Assembly: GCF_031143425.1 (NCBI RefSeq)
Contig: NC_090451.1
Coordinates: 664,668,575-664,732,574 of the forward strand
Direction of reading: 5' to 3'
DNA length: 64,000 bases
DNA from: Pleurodeles waltl
Lineage: Eukaryota > Chordata > Amphibia > Caudata > Salamandridae
The notes beneath the pieces are model-generated. The model did no database searches, had not been told where the DNA came from, and saw only the letters and a program-made list of their open reading frames with translations. The translations under genes were made by a program, and so were the position numbers. This document shows positions 25,701 to 40,700 of the stretch, one piece after another. The stretch's first letter is position 1. Each line of letters opens with the position of its first letter.

Positions 25701-28700
25701 AGGTCTGGTAATGAGATATGGAAACTAGAGGAGGCTTTTGGGGAAGCAAATGTTAAGACATTTATATTTAAAAAATCAAATGTTCGAGTAAAACAAATAT
25801 GGGAATGTTTCTGTGAGTAGAACATCGGAGGCACAGAGAGGGAGAGAAGTTGAAGGAATTAAGAGCTAAGGAACTGTGAGGAGGGCGCTGGCTTTTTCTA
25901 ACAAAATAAAAATAACAAGGAAAATACATTTTCAGAGGAGAGAAGTGAGGGTGAAGTCAGCCAATTTGGAGCTCTTCAAAGATCAACCTCACCCCATCTT
26001 AAGTTAAAAAGAAGAAAAGTAGTAATTTTGGAAGGAGATGGCAATGGGGCTCTCAGATGGTATATCCACTCTCTCCACCATGACTCTGCTAGCAGGGATT
26101 TTGAAAACTTTAATCTATAATGGAGAAATGGGTATGCAAGTGGACTTCATGGACGTAGACTGCCATGCAAAAAGTTAATCTTGTACAAACCAATTTGATG
26201 GTTTAATTTCATTAAGCCTGGATTGTGCACATGCCGTCTCGCACACCCGAAACCAGAATAGAGCTTATTGCTCCTTTCTGGGCACTCTCCCATCCTCAGC
26301 ACCATGTTGGATCAACCTGACCGTAGTCCAGTTCAGAGCGTGTCAGCCTGTAACCCCGCTTTTTCCCACTATCTTCCTCCGGATGAACTGTACCCCTCAC
26401 TCGGCTCCCACACTCCACCCTCTCTGGATGCAAGCACAGGTCTGCCCAACATTTCTGCCTCCATTAACCCTCAGCATTACAGATTATTTGTTCCCCTTCA
26501 GTCTTCCATCCCATTTACCACAGTGAACTAGCCAGATTCTTCCAAGAGCTGCAGGCAGGTCCTGGTGACAAGGAGATTCTTATAGGTTTCTTGCTGCAGC
26601 ACCGCCATGCAGCTGCTGCCAAGAATATTCAGCAAAGGACATGAGAAGACAGCAAAGAGAAGAGAACCAGGCCTGGCTAGGACAGCGAGCAGTTGCGAGA
26701 GGGGAGGCAAGGATAGGTTATAAAAAAAAAAAAAAGCTGGAGTATATCCAACAGGCGAATCGGAAACCACAGTACTTAAACAAGCATTTGCAATGCAACG
26801 GGTCTCGCGTTTGCTCATGTTAGAGCTGATCGCGTTGTAAACTCCTAACCCGACTTTTCACCTGTCGGGCAAAAGTGCATTTATGTACATAACCCGAAAA
26901 AGTGAAATTAACTATGTAAAGCGCTCCACTTCTGCCAAGCGAGATCGCGCTCGTAAATTAGAGAAAAAGAAGTCCACGAGCCCGATGGAAAACAGTGAGC
27001 CTCGAATGTTTTCTGTACTTGGTCGCTGCGCTCGAGGAGGGCTAGCCACCGGAAAAGGCATGACTTATGCGTGCCTTCGACTAATGAAAGCAAGCAGATT
27101 TTATTAGGCAAGCCCACAAACCAATAATAAACACTGATGTGACGTTGACAGGGCTCCGAGCCCTTTTCTAAACACTAAAGCGCCTCGCTGCGATACGCAT
27201 GCGCGAGCGCATGCAACGCAGGCTCGACCCTAAAAATGTTCTTTTGGCTCTCTGCAGCCTTCAGCGTTTCTTGGGAGCCCTCCTCGATAAGCAAAGAGCA
27301 AGGTAAGTTTCTGCTTGTCTGTAATCGGTGTAAATGATTACTGTCTAGCTCACCCTGGAGCCAGTCCCTGCTCTGCAAGCGTTGCATCCACTGGAGCATT
27401 CGGCTAGTATGATATTTCGATTTACAAGCAGAATACAATTCCTTTTAGAGAAATTCTCTTTGTGGAAACTCCCAGGTATTGGAATTATTGTCCATCTTCT
27501 GATCCCTGAAGTGGTAGAACTCCTTGTGTTCTAATGAACATTATCTATGAAGGTGTGTTTTCTGGAAGGTACATAGCCCTGCACGATGTACCACACAAAT
27601 GAGAATGGAGAAGGACAAAAATATTGCACCTCTCCGTCCTACCTAGGACCGGTGCCAGCTCTGCAGTATTGTGCTGATGATCGCAGCATCACCACTGCTT
27701 TTGGACAAGGCGTTGTTGCAGCTTCCAAGGTTATCAATTCCCCTCTCAGCCCAAGTTTTTAAACAAAATTGTCTCACTTCCGTCAGCATCACTGATCCAC
27801 ACCGTTCAGCCAACATCCTCCTCTCTTCCTTTCTCTTCCCACAGATGTTTTAAGGCATGGGAAAAGTGTGTACTTGTCCAGGGTTCCCATCTTCCAAAGG
27901 ACCAGCTGGGAAAGTGAACTTTCTCTCTCTTCTCTGTCTATTTCTGTAGGACATCCCCTCTCCTTTCTGCCTACCTCTGCCCCTGTCATGGCATCGTCGT
28001 CGATGCCTGATGAAAAGATCTCACCTCAGTGAGAAAACCAAGAACCGTGCTTAAATACAATCCCTGGAGTGGAAAAGTGCTATGGGGCCAGACAAATGGC
28101 GGGAATGAGCTACACAGATGCTGGTAACAAAATATAAGTTGTTTCATGAATCACTCAATTTAAATACATAGGCGTTTTGTTGGGTGGACGGTCACTGAAC
28201 CACGTGACAAACATAGTGCGTCCAATACATTGACGATTACTTTCTCATCAAAGTAATTATATGTACATTTGAGAGTAATAAATCTATACCTACCTTGACC
28301 GCGTAGTGATTGCAATGTATTTCTAGGTGGATATTGCAGCCTTAATGTAGCGACATTCAAACCGTATTGTGTTTTTTTAAAGAAGTAAAAACTGCGGTCG
28401 CGCATCATGTGCTGAGCAAATTATCAGTTCACACTTCCTTGGCCTCAGGGCAGCTTATCTTTGAATGAACAAACATACCTCTGTTCAGAGCTGTTTTTTT
28501 TTTTATTCCTTCTGATGTTTTAGTCTGGCCAGGGTTAACAATGTTAACCTCTGATCTCCCCCTCTCTTAACCCTGACCAGACCCTAAATAAGATGTCTTG
28601 GTGTGCACAGGCACCACGCACCACTGCCGGCTGACGTCTATGTCCTAAACTAAGTCAAATATTTATTTTAGTTTGGGTGAGTTTTATGTGGCCCACTTGT

Positions 28701-31700
28701 CCTCGACCCTACCAACATGTAAGTCGGGTGGCTGACCCTGCTCCGGCAACCTTTGAGAGACAATTAATAAATAACGGGTTAGCCACGTGGCTCTATGTTG
28801 GTGTGTCAGACTTTGCCCCAGGCATACCTTCCGTTCTGCATGCAAGCCTGAGGTGACTGACCCTGCCCCAGCCTTACAGTAAATCCCATTTTATCCATCT
28901 TCAAAGGATGAAGGCCATGAAAAGATTGGAACCCCAGGGCTCTAGTTGCACACATTTTTAGGACGAGCGCACAAGTGCTTTGACCTGTTATAAGTATTGA
29001 GGGCTTTTAACCACGCCCACAGCACGCCCGTCACTTTCATTGTTCCTGGGCTTGCCTTTCAAAAATCCTTTATCATTGGTAAATACTTTGTTTGTGCCTC
29101 CTTGGGGACGGTTTTGTTACTACCTTGCAGACTGACCCTGTTACATGGCTACTTTCATGATTGGCGATACATTTGACTGCAAACAAACTTTTTTCTGTTT
29201 CTCCTTTGCACTCATGGCGGCCGTGGTGCTTTGAATCGACTCGCTTACGTCAATTGTTTTACTTTTCATTTTCAATTTAAGTGGTAAGAAAAGACCAGTT
29301 GAGAATTTACAACGCTAAGAGCTCTAACTTGAGCAAACGTGAGACCCACTGCATTGGAATTATTATTATTTTTTTTTGGAAGACGTCGCCTTGACCTGCT
29401 GAGCTGCACCGACACATCAGAACGGCAGGTGGCAGCAGTGCCCCTTGACACCGGGTCTCGAAGCTCTACCGATAAAATGACGTTCTTGTTTGCACTCTGA
29501 GCACGGCCTGGTTTTATGTGCATGCTCTCCCATGCGAAAGCGGTCAAAGAGGCCCCATTAAAACCGCTTCATGGAGACCGAGTAAACAGGGCACTTGTGG
29601 CACGGGGAGCCAAGGTCCTGGGCTTTGCCTGCTCCTCGGTTACCTGGCAGCTGTAGGTAGAGATAAACTCGCTGCCCCCTGCTTAGAAACGTGCTTATTT
29701 CTGGTCCAGAATCAGTGCAGAACAGACAGAGCCAACCCCTCCTGGACGGGACTGGAGCTGTGGAAAATCACATAATTTAAACAAGCATTGGCAAAGCCAA
29801 TAGGCCTCATCTTTGAGAGAGTTTTTTGTGTGTTTTCCTTGTTGAACTGTAGTTATTTGGACATTAAGGGGGTTATTACAACTTTGGTGGAGGTGTTAAT
29901 CCATCCCAAAAGTGACGGATATACCACCAGCCGTATTACGAGTCCATTATATCCTATGGAACTCATAATACGGCTGGTGGTATATCCGTCACTTTACCGT
30001 CACTTTTGGGATGGATTAACACCTCCTCCTAAGTTGTAATAACCCCCTTAGTGTATATCGTTTATGTTAATCCAATAATATTTAATGTTCTGTCGACTTT
30101 GGAACTGGGTTCAAGTCTCGGCGTGCTCTTCTGTGCCAACAAATAAAGGGGTATCAACAAGCTGGTTAATATTAACACTGCCAATTGCGGTTTTATCGAT
30201 AGTATACTGCTGTTGCATTTATATAGCACTTACTGCCACATACAAGGCGCTGAACATTTTTTGCGAACACAAAGATGACCTGTGTAAGCAAAGGGCAGTC
30301 TCTTTAACTCTGTGCCTGGCGTGCCCTGTCACAAATATGACTGTCTTGACAAGGGTGGACTTCTGGTCTAGGAGCACTCAGCCTTTGTTTCAGCCTCGTC
30401 TTAACACCCAGCAGCGGGCTCACACTGCTGGGGTGGGAAACCAGCACCTTGGGGAACCCCGGTCAAGCAAAAGCGACCAGAATGGAGGGCGGTGAGAGGC
30501 AGAAAGTACACGCAGAGCGCATAATGGCCTAGAGGTGCCCCTTGTCACACTGGGTACAAGAGAAAGGGCCGTGCTGGGGCTGCTGTATTCTGCACGCCTC
30601 ACTCTAAACCCAGATTTCCAAGGAGGTTGTCTATCATGTACCACAGTGAGGAAGGAGGCCTCTGGGCCAAGCAGAGCAGCTCTTACAGTAAATCAAACTT
30701 CAGGAGCTCTCATTCAGATGAAATCTAATCCCAGCTAAACCTACTGTACCAGTCAGGAAGGTGAAAAAGAAAATGAATGAGAGAGAAAGGAAAAGATGGT
30801 AAAAACCATGCGGTCTAAGATGGAAGTACAGCTGAATATACCATTTAGACCTCAGTGTAAGGGGGGTCTTAGTTTGTGGGCAAAGCAGGAGCGCAGTGCA
30901 GCATACACAGTAGCAGCTGGGTCCAGAACCCCAAGGAGCCCACTGGAACCTGAATATTGCTATATTTTACTTACCGAGCAGCAAATAGGAAGCTTGTTTT
31001 CTTTGCTCACCTGGATACCCTTGGCACCTCTCCTACAGCATTGGAGCCAGGACAGCTGTCTCTCTTGGCTACACCGTGTTGTCTGTCTGGAAGGCTCCGG
31101 CACAACTGTCGGAATCATTCTCGGATGCATGGGCTCTAGAGGGCACTCGGTGCCAAGGCTGGGATGAATCCAAAAAGCACCTGTGAAGAATGTACCTCAC
31201 CAGCGCGTGAGCGAGTAAAAAAAAAACTCCAAGCCCAGATGAGTGTCGGGGAGTCCCTGTCCCCCAGGGAATGTGCCAGAACGGCCTTTCCCTGATCCCC
31301 CAAGCCCCATTGCCACTTTCCCAGACAGAAAGGAAATTCCAAAAGCTGCTGGCCACGAACAGCAGCAATTCCAGAAACTACGACGGACCGCTATGGGTTT
31401 TCACCAGTCTGACCATTTAAAGCAACACTTGGACCCTAAAATAATAAGTTAGTGGTTTTGGCATAACATATAGAGCTGTCGACTTTGGGACTGGGGAGCC
31501 GGGTTTCGAGTCTCAGCGCCGGCTCTCCCCGTGCCTACAAAAACTTGTTGATCTGAACAAATACAACTAATGGCGAAACTAAACAAAATTACAAGTGCCT
31601 TACAAATGCCGATCTTACTATGGCAATGGTTGAACTCCCTTCAAGTGAGCACGTATTGGGTGAACGCGCACAGGAACAAGAGCACAAGTGAGTGGTGAGG

Positions 31701-34700
31701 AAACAGCGAAAAGAAAAAAGTAGTGCGCTCAAACTAACACATATGGCCAGTAGTGAAAGGATCCATGCAGTGGGGGCAGTCTCTAGGGCATCACAAAACA
31801 GCCAAAAGGCGGGACAAATCTAAACTATTCACCAACAAAACCAAAGGGATTTTGAAAAGGCAGATCAAACAACCAATGGAAAGCACTGGGCGTGCCCATA
31901 GAATAGAAACCGCATGTCTCAAAGAGACAAAAAAAAAAGAAAATTACACGAAATGCACTTAAAAATATTTGCTTGAAATTGAACTTGAGGGCATAACTTG
32001 CAATGAAAAGTTTCTTGAGATATTGGCTCGAGGAGGAAATGTCTTCCACCACATATTTTCTGCTCAAAACAAACTCTTCTGCAAGAAGCTTTATGTTCAA
32101 AATTGTTTTAAATTAGGAGCTGCCAATATTTTCTGTGTTTTATGTAATTCTCATAATGCAAAAGTGCACAAATTCTGCAAATTGCAGATTGTATCGAAAA
32201 TTCTGTGTGGTTCTTTAAGGTCTCAGCACTGCAGGTGGAAGAACATAAAATGCGAATTCTTTATATTATTTTGTGTATAATAAATAACTGTTGGATTCAG
32301 CCCTTGAAATCTCTCAACTCACCTATAGTGGTCTCTAAAATTTGTCGTGAGGGGAGTCTTCATCCCAGGGTGAAGCTTTTGCTGTCCTCCTGTAATCAGT
32401 CAAGAACAGAGGAGCAAAATTTGGCTCTGTCCAGGTGCCACCAATTAAACGTTTAGCTAATTAAGATAGTAAAATTATGAATCTCGTAGCATTTTAGGAG
32501 TGGTACGCTGTACAATAAAGACATTAGGGCCCATATTTATATTTTTTGATGCAAAACTGCATTTGCGCAGTTTTGCGTCAAAAAGTATAGCACCGGCTTG
32601 TGTCATTCCAGGACACCAGCCGGGCGCCAAATTTATGGAACGGCGCAATTCGGCCAAAGGGTGGGCTTGCATCAAAAAAATGACATTAGCTGGGTGGGGG
32701 TGGCGGTATGGGGTTTTGCACCAAAAAATGACGTTAGGCTGGTTAGAGGCAACAAAAAAAAATGCCTCAAACCAGCCTGGCGTCATTTTCTGATGCAAAA
32801 CCATCCATACCACATAATGCTTGTCTTACAAAGGACAGGAGTCATGCCCACCACCCCAATGGCCAACAGAGGGGACAAGGGTCCCCTGGGCATGGCCACT
32901 GCACCCTGTTCCATGCAGGTGGCCCCAAGTTGGGCCCCAATGGCAATTTCATAAAATAAATAAAATACTTACCTGGGATGGGGTCCCCCATCCTCCAGTG
33001 TCCCTCTGGTGTGAGTGGGGGTGTTCCTGGGGCTTCGGGAGGGCACCTGTGGACCCATTCCATGGTGTTCAACCATGGAAATGGGTCCACAGGTCCCCTA
33101 ACACCTGGTTTGACCCAGGTGTTAAATAATGATGCGAAGCAAGCTTTGCACCATTATTTAGTCCCTCCTCCCACCTGTGCATCATTTTAGGGAATAACTA
33201 TGGGGTTATGGGGCTTGGACCATTTTTTAGATTGAGAGCACGTACTGTGCATCTCAGTGCCGCAAGGTAGGTTCGTGCATCTGAAAAATTGTGCAAACTC
33301 CAATATTTTGACGTTAGCCATGTCTAGCGTCAAAATATAAATATGGAGTTAGTTTTGCACCGAGTTTGTGTAAAAAAAATAAAATAAAAAAAATAAATAA
33401 ATAGACGCAAATTCAGCACGAATGGAGTATTAATATGCCCCTCAGTTCGCAAATTGTGCAGCCCACCAACAGGCTGTCATTTGTCTTGAAACCGGCAAGA
33501 TGGCTCAGGAGGTTTAACGCTCACTGCCGACGAATGCTGAGGCCTCTGTAGGTCATCAGTTTGAATCCTGGCAAACCCATCTCACCTTCGTCAAGATTCC
33601 TGGCTTATGGGATTAGTAAATAGAATATAAATACATTGGTTATTGGTGACAGGGTATTTACAGTGAACAGAACCGACAGAAGTGTTGTTGATCCACTATA
33701 TAAAAAACACATTTTTGTAATTATTATAGACATCTCTGACCAGGAACTAGTCCCCGAGATAAACTGTGCCTACTCTGACAGATTCGCAATCCACTCCATG
33801 GTTAGTGCTAAGAAGTTCACCTTTGGGCTCCCAAGCACTGTAGCAGTGATGTAGTCAGTACCCAATCAATGTAAGTGAGATGTTGGGATTCCATGTCCAG
33901 AGTAATAAACTTGTGAAGGTTTAAAAAGAACAAATGCAGGAACATGCTTAGGAGTTTTGAGGACAACATTTCGTTTGTGGCCTTTTAGAAGCGTTCTCTC
34001 TCTCTGAATCCTTGTAGTCTGCTGTTTGCACTTTATAAACAGCCTTGCATTCCACGTGTGGTTTCTATCATGGAAGCCAAATCCTGTGGTATCTTCAGCG
34101 CAAATCTGCCCTCTACACCCCACCCTCTAGGGGACTTGTGGGTAAGTACACCTGAGACTACTGTGAGTAGAACATACTTTGTTATTTGGATTTAAGGTGG
34201 TGGGTGGAGCATATTTAGGAGGACGGTGATTGTGCTGGAGAGGGTTAGGTGGTGCAGAAGGCCTGCTGGAAGTCACTGGTTTTGAGGTTTTGTTTCTCCC
34301 GTGTATGTCCCACATGCATACAGTATGCTCACATGAATGATTACCTTTGTTTGCCACTGTGTTGCCTCCTCACAGTGCTTGGTGGTCTCCACATCAATAT
34401 TCAGAGACGCTCGTGTACTGTAACAATTCGCTGATACCCCTACCATGCATGTTTCTCTATTTCCAGCTCTCTCTCTCAGTCGCCCTCATGGTGAGGCCTC
34501 AAACACTTCCAGGAAGGTGTACCGCCTAGAGGGCCACGTGCGCGTCTGGTCTGACTACCTTCGCCTGCACCTGCACCCAAAGACGGTCCTTACAGTGCAC
34601 CAGTACCAGCATGAAGGGTGAGTTGTGAAGAGGGCACACTTGTGAAGCCAGCTGTATATTCCAAGTTTAGCGGCTGAAGCCCCGATCCTGGGTTAGGAAG

Positions 34701-37700
34701 GCAAGCAACACCAGTGGGCTTTTGGCCAGTAACACCAGACTAGAATCATCAAGACTTTGCAGATGTATGCATAGATTTTGGTCTCTGTTGAAGTAGGAGC
34801 CTGGTTCCCATTTTCAGTAACTCACATGCTATAACCCTGGGCAAAACACTTCTACATTTCCCTTAGTTGACCTAGCTGCAGAAAATGGGAAATGGAGATG
34901 ATGCAAGTAACTTGTGATGATGTCTCCTGTATCTGAAACCCTTCCTTTTTCCACCTGCTTCCAGAGATCCATTAGATGCTCTGAATAGTTGGTGCAGAGA
35001 CTGGAGTACAAGGTTGAAGGCAACGATCCTTGAATCTCTGTCCTTAGACCATAGGGACAAGGAATCCTGTGTTCCAAGCCTACAAGAAACATTCCCTGTT
35101 GCTCTTCTTTCATGTTGAAAATCAAAGGTTATGTTGGTGCTGCGGCTGTTATATTAGTTAATACGCTTTTGGAGGACTACAGATTCATCTCTTTATGGTC
35201 CCCAGCAGATTAGTCTGGCCTTCTGCTGTGATATTCTAACCGAAGGGAATAGTTGGAAATTCTATACATACCCATGAGGAGTTGGAAAGGTTTTGGGTAT
35301 GGACCACTAAATTTAAAAAAATAGTTTATTTTTCTGTTACTGCCATTTCTTTCACTTATTTAGACTACCCCACAGACTTGATATCTTCCACAGAACATTT
35401 TAGTTTGTATGTCATGGACTTTCTTCTGAGTATGATGGTGGTGTTTACAGATGCAAAGCCAGGAAGCACTTTTCATAGTAACATGTAGACTGTATCCATG
35501 CTGCTCTAGCCATGAGATAAACTCAGCTTAAACCTTGTTGGGTGTTGTAACACTTTCCAGCCCTCCTCTTTATTCTCTCTGGACAGAGGAAAGAACCACA
35601 ATCTTGAATGTATCCACATCTGAATGTTTCTATCTGTTTGAACTATCTCCTTGTATACTTAGTGTAAATGATAAAAAAACATTTTAGTAATATCCTCAGG
35701 GAGTACATAAGTGTGACATCTTTGTTTTGAGGGGACGTAGCTGATTAGGTGGCACATTTCTTCCAACTGATGGCCACCAACACTTTGCATGATGATGTGG
35801 GATGTTGAGACCAAACAATCTAATCTTGGGAGCCCTCTGAATTTGTTAGCCCACGCAGCGGGGCAACACAGCTTTTGCTAAATCTAGATGTCTAGTTAAG
35901 GGTGGATAGAGGACCCCAGGCTGCTCCCTGCGGGAAGTGCAGGGATCAGAACCACTTTCTTTTTTGAACATTGTTCCTACTTGGGGCTTCAACAAACCAC
36001 TGCCAACTTCAGAGCTGGGGAAACCAGGTTGGCGTCTCTGCATCAGCTCAACATCCTGTGATTCTGGGCAAATGACTTGATCTCCCCGTGCCTACAATTC
36101 TGCGCCTTGAAACTCTTACGGGTGATTTGCCCTGCTTTACAAATCCTGGATGTATTTATTACCGCAACTTCAACTGCCTGTGTTTAACTTTCAAAAGATG
36201 ATCGTGCAATACTTCCTTGGGTGTCCCTGCGACAACGAAGCACCTTCTTTATCTAGTGATTGGCAGGAGGGAAAGAAGTAGCCCTGTCCTTTGTTGTGCA
36301 ATCAAGAGCTAGGGCACAAAAGTAGCAACAGACAGTACTAGAGCAGGCATCATGGGGTTGGAGCTGGTGGGTGAACTTGGGCTGCCAGCACATCGAAGAA
36401 TATTGTCTTCCATGAAGATTTTAGAATTTTCTCTAAAGAGTTTTAGCAGTGCTTCTTCACTCAAGTGTTTAGGGAGATCAGGGGTGAAGTGCTGATACAT
36501 GTAAAAATTGCATTTCACAAAGCATAAGATTTTTAATGTCTTTCTGCCGCCAATGAGAAGTTGCCAAAGGTAAAGAAAATCACACAGGACTTTAACCAGA
36601 GGTCTCTTTTCAGGAGCTCCGATCGCCTGGAAGCCTTCTCTCAGGGTTCAAGCCTTCTGGACGACCCAACGTACCTGGAGGAGCTGGAAGACCGACTTCA
36701 TTTCTTTGTGGAAGAGTGTGACAACTTGCAGGTGAGGGTGGTGCGTCCGTGGGCATGCGCGTGTGACTGCGGTGCACTCTTCAGGTGTTACACTGTTCCT
36801 CTCTCAATTTTCACCAGGGATTCCAGGTTCTCTGCGACTTTCATAATGGCTTCTCTGGAGTAGGAGCCAAAGTAGCAGAAATCCTTCATGACGAGTATCC
36901 CGGGAAAGGGATTTTTACCTTTGGAACGAGCCCAGTGGTACATGCAGAAAAGGTAAATGTAATCTGCATGTGGGGAAGAGGATGATGGAATCAATGTTCT
37001 GTCACTAGTGGGTCCGGCTAATTCTAGAGAAAGCAGGGACACGCCACAAGCAATGTTAAATGTTTACAATTAAACTGGTAAGGAGGAATATAATGATAGT
37101 TCTGCTGTGTGATCAAGTACAAGCCACGCAGAGTTTTAGAGGGTCGTAGTCTGACATACTCCTGACTCCACTCTCTCCCCCAGTCAGGATTCGTGGCTCT
37201 ATCTAGATAACGACTCTTTAGTAGATTTCTTGAGTGATTATCACAGTTTTTGCACAGGGTCCAACTTTCGACCAGGGTCCTAAGGGTTACAAAAAGGCAT
37301 ACAGAACCGAGCAATATTCTTTTGCACACTCGACCCCGGTGGTTTGTTTTCCTTCTCATTGCAGAGTCCAGTGAAGGAGGTGTACCGGTTGCTGAACAGA
37401 GTGTTGGGCACTGTCGCACTGTCCAACCACAGTTCGCTCTTCTGCCCTTTGTCGCTGGTAGGAGGCCTTGGACGCAGGCCGGGACCGCCGCCATTCTTCC
37501 CACATATGCTGTATGATGTAAGTTGAAGGTTCCAATGAATGCAGTCCAGCAAGAGATGTAATCACTGTTAACCCCCTATAGCAGACCGTGCTCCCTCCTG
37601 GGCCAGTTACTGGCAGCTTAATTAATACTAAAAAAAGATGGACACAAAATGTGTTAATCTAAAGAGATAAATGCTCCAGCTCCTGTTACTCTTTAAAAAA

Positions 37701-40700
37701 AAAAAATCACAAACATAACTTGTCCTGATTGGCTCAAATACTCCCACAAACCCAACCACCAGCACTTTGATTACCCCGTGGGGCAGAAAAGACATTTATT
37801 TTTTATGACATTTCCCTCTGGGTCCTACACTATGCATCCACATTCTTTTTCCCTGTTGCAGAAATTATATGTCGCGTTTCAAGATATCAGCCGCCTGGTA
37901 GTCATATGGCAACTACTTTTCTCCGCTAGTCTGAAGGCATGCCCTTATGTCACTTCCTCTGACATCACTAGACTGTTTCCTTTAGGAACTTCCACTTCCA
38001 ACATGCAGGACACGAGGATCCAAAATGTGCAGCATGGATGGAACTATTCACCCACAGAGATCTCAACTTGCTTAATGCAGTGGAATTTATGCAACATACC
38101 CCTTGTAGCATGGCACAATGGAAAGGGACTCTCATTTGGTTATAGTGCAAACACAGCATTTGTTTATTTTAAGGTTTCCTATCTTCATTTGAGAGGTCTA
38201 CAATGTATTGGAAAGCTAAAGGATCTTCGTGCTGCTACTCAGAGTACAGTTTTCAGATACAGATCTTTTCCATAACATTGGTCGGTTTAAGGCCAGCAGG
38301 CCTTCCCTCTTCGGGCTTTGTGCGCAAGAGGCAGGAAAGTAATCTACCACCTTCGATGATGCTTTCCACCTGCCTTCAGAATCTTGTACTGGGTGGAGTC
38401 ATTGTGCAATAATTTAAATACCAGTGAAAAGGCAAGAAATATCTTCCACATAGCCTTGCGTTTAATCCCAAATTAGTTTGCCTTCTTTCTGGCTCATACC
38501 CCTAAGCCTGCATAAATAAGTCCAATGAGAAATGATTTTCCCTTTTAGAGTCAGACAACCAGAAACGATGTAATTTTCTGTACTGCAGATAGCACCCTCA
38601 AAAAAAGAAACTTATTTTTCTACAGGCATCACTAAACTACCACAGCAGCGCAGTGCTGGCCACTGCCCTGGAGAATCTCAGTATCCCATACCGACTCCAC
38701 CAGTCGCTGCTGACCATGGGACAGCTGGCCGATGGACTGAACTTCTCAGGAAGGAAGGTGAGTGTATTACCCTCCGCAGAGCGACGTGTGTGGGTTTTAC
38801 GTTGTTGCATCGAATGCCTCTACATAGAAGCTACTTAATGTACTTAGCCAAATAATGTAATTACCACTGTGTCAGTACCAGAACATGATCTGCAAATATG
38901 CATCAACCGTGGCCTCACAATTATCCTAAGCTTACCCTAAGCATTTAGACTAACACTTACCACTGACCTTCACCTACATCTTAATCTGCCTATTGCCTAC
39001 CTGACCCTAAGCTAAACCCCACTCCGAATTTTTATTTTGCTTCTTACTGACCCTTACTTAACTTACTTTTAAATCTCCCCTTTAGCTGACCTTAAACCTC
39101 ACTCCAAATTTTAGCCTAACCCAAACACCTCTTATCCATTAAAATGAATGCATCAATGCCATTGTCAACGTAGTGGTGTCTATATAGCAGTGTGCCGATG
39201 TAGATGATTCTCTTAGAGGGATCCATCCATGGCTGGGGTGCAAAGGTTCAGGTCTAGAGAGGACTGAGGGGTCAATCTCCTGATCTCTGATCTGTACGGC
39301 CTATTCTGGAGCTATTCGGATTAGCACTACCTGCTTCTGGTTTAACAGGAATTTAATTTGTCAATGTGCCTCAGACCTCAGTCACGTTCTTGTGACACCT
39401 AGAGTTAACTTATTAAACCCTACCCAACTAAAATTAACATTATTGCTCAATAAAATAACTTTCAACAAATAAGATGAAATATTCAAATACAGTTTCTTCC
39501 TCACATCAGAAGAGAAGAATCTACAGTGTTTACATTCTAGTACACGAACATATATTTGTGTATTATATGTACATTATTTTTATATTATGTCTGAGTTGTA
39601 TTGTTTCTTTGAAAATATCGACTACATGGAGGAGTGAATTTGGCTCCTAACGTGAGAGATCATGTAATTGTGAAAATGACAAATATTAATCTGTTTTGGT
39701 AATTATGCTGATAAAACAATTACAGTTAAGGGTGAAGCTCATATTTAGTCGATGAGTAATGGATATTATCCCATACTAACTTTAATTTGCAGCAGTTGGA
39801 AACAATTGTAATATGTATATGCAGTCAGTACACAATAAGTACCCCAAGTTTCCAGTGCCTTAAGATCCTCCTTACTCTACGATGGAGCCCAAATCAACCA
39901 TTTGAAGAAAGTGTCCACAATTACAATAGCAGATATGAGCTTAGTTAACATAGTGCTATTAAAATAAGCTGTTGTACCATTTCTGGAACGATAAAGGGTA
40001 CGTATACCCCCGTTAAATTACATGCGTTCGCACGGAAAAATATATCCATTGCAACCGCCTAACTACATCACAAGGTAAGGCTGGGAATGTAGATGTGGAG
40101 TTAGGAATAGTAAATATACACTTTCTTTGACAATGTGCTGGTAAGTGATGCTCAATAGAGTGTCATACAACCGTACAGAGCACAATGCTAGGATGCCCTT
40201 GCATAGTAGTGAAGTATATTCCACTCCCAACAACTTGGAGGAATGTCGGAAGCAGATATGAAGTCCTGCAGTCTCATATGGAGATTATTTCATGCTGCGA
40301 TATTGCAGGCTGCTGAGCTGTACAAGGCAGATCTATTCAGAACAGGTAACTAAGCAGAATGTGAGGAAATGGGCCAGGTGTGTGAAGACTTGGGATCTGT
40401 AGAAGAAGGTGTAGACAAAGCAGGGGATTGTGGCAGTGGGGTTGGGACAAAGAAGTATAAGCCGCTCGTGAAGACTGAGGTTATGGGGCCTCCTGCTAGA
40501 AGTGGCCAATGAGGATTGTCATCCATATAGATGTTCAAACTGTAACACGGGTGGTATATAGCAAAAGGATGGGATGCAGCCTGGAGAGACTCAGGAATTA
40601 AAAGGCTGAAATCTAAGCGAATTGGTTGGCAGGGATGGAGAAAATAAAGGTCTGCATAGTTATGGCACGGAAGAGAGGAGGCAGCTGCGGTGAATTAGGG

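Larger units (their letters stand above)
25012..34466. other. MSTO1 intron 5 (9,455 bp)
   Basis: The largest intron. It holds two copies of an unnamed ~430-bp repeat (26778-27230 reversed, 28956-29366), a 58-bp foldback (28524-28581), a single-hairpin MITE (29867-30047), tRNA/CORE-type SINE pieces, and a hairpin-chain Harbinger-like element (32527-33441). No host exon is seen. Confidence 0.8.

Noticed and set aside
27990..28007. Palindromic GGCATCGTCGTCGATGCC
   Set aside because: Single short imperfect palindrome with no second copy or flanking duplication; expected by chance at this scale.
30085..30495. 136-codon frame on + strand
   Set aside because: Overlaps a SINE fragment and shows no known protein.
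33489..33640. tRNA gene candidate
   Set aside because: Box A and B exist, but spacing is long and no acceptor stem or cloverleaf could be drawn. Better as a SINE.
37778..38275. 165-codon open frame on + strand
   Set aside because: Lies wholly in MSTO1 intron 9 between two well-matched exons, has no recognisable protein and an ordinary intronic composition.
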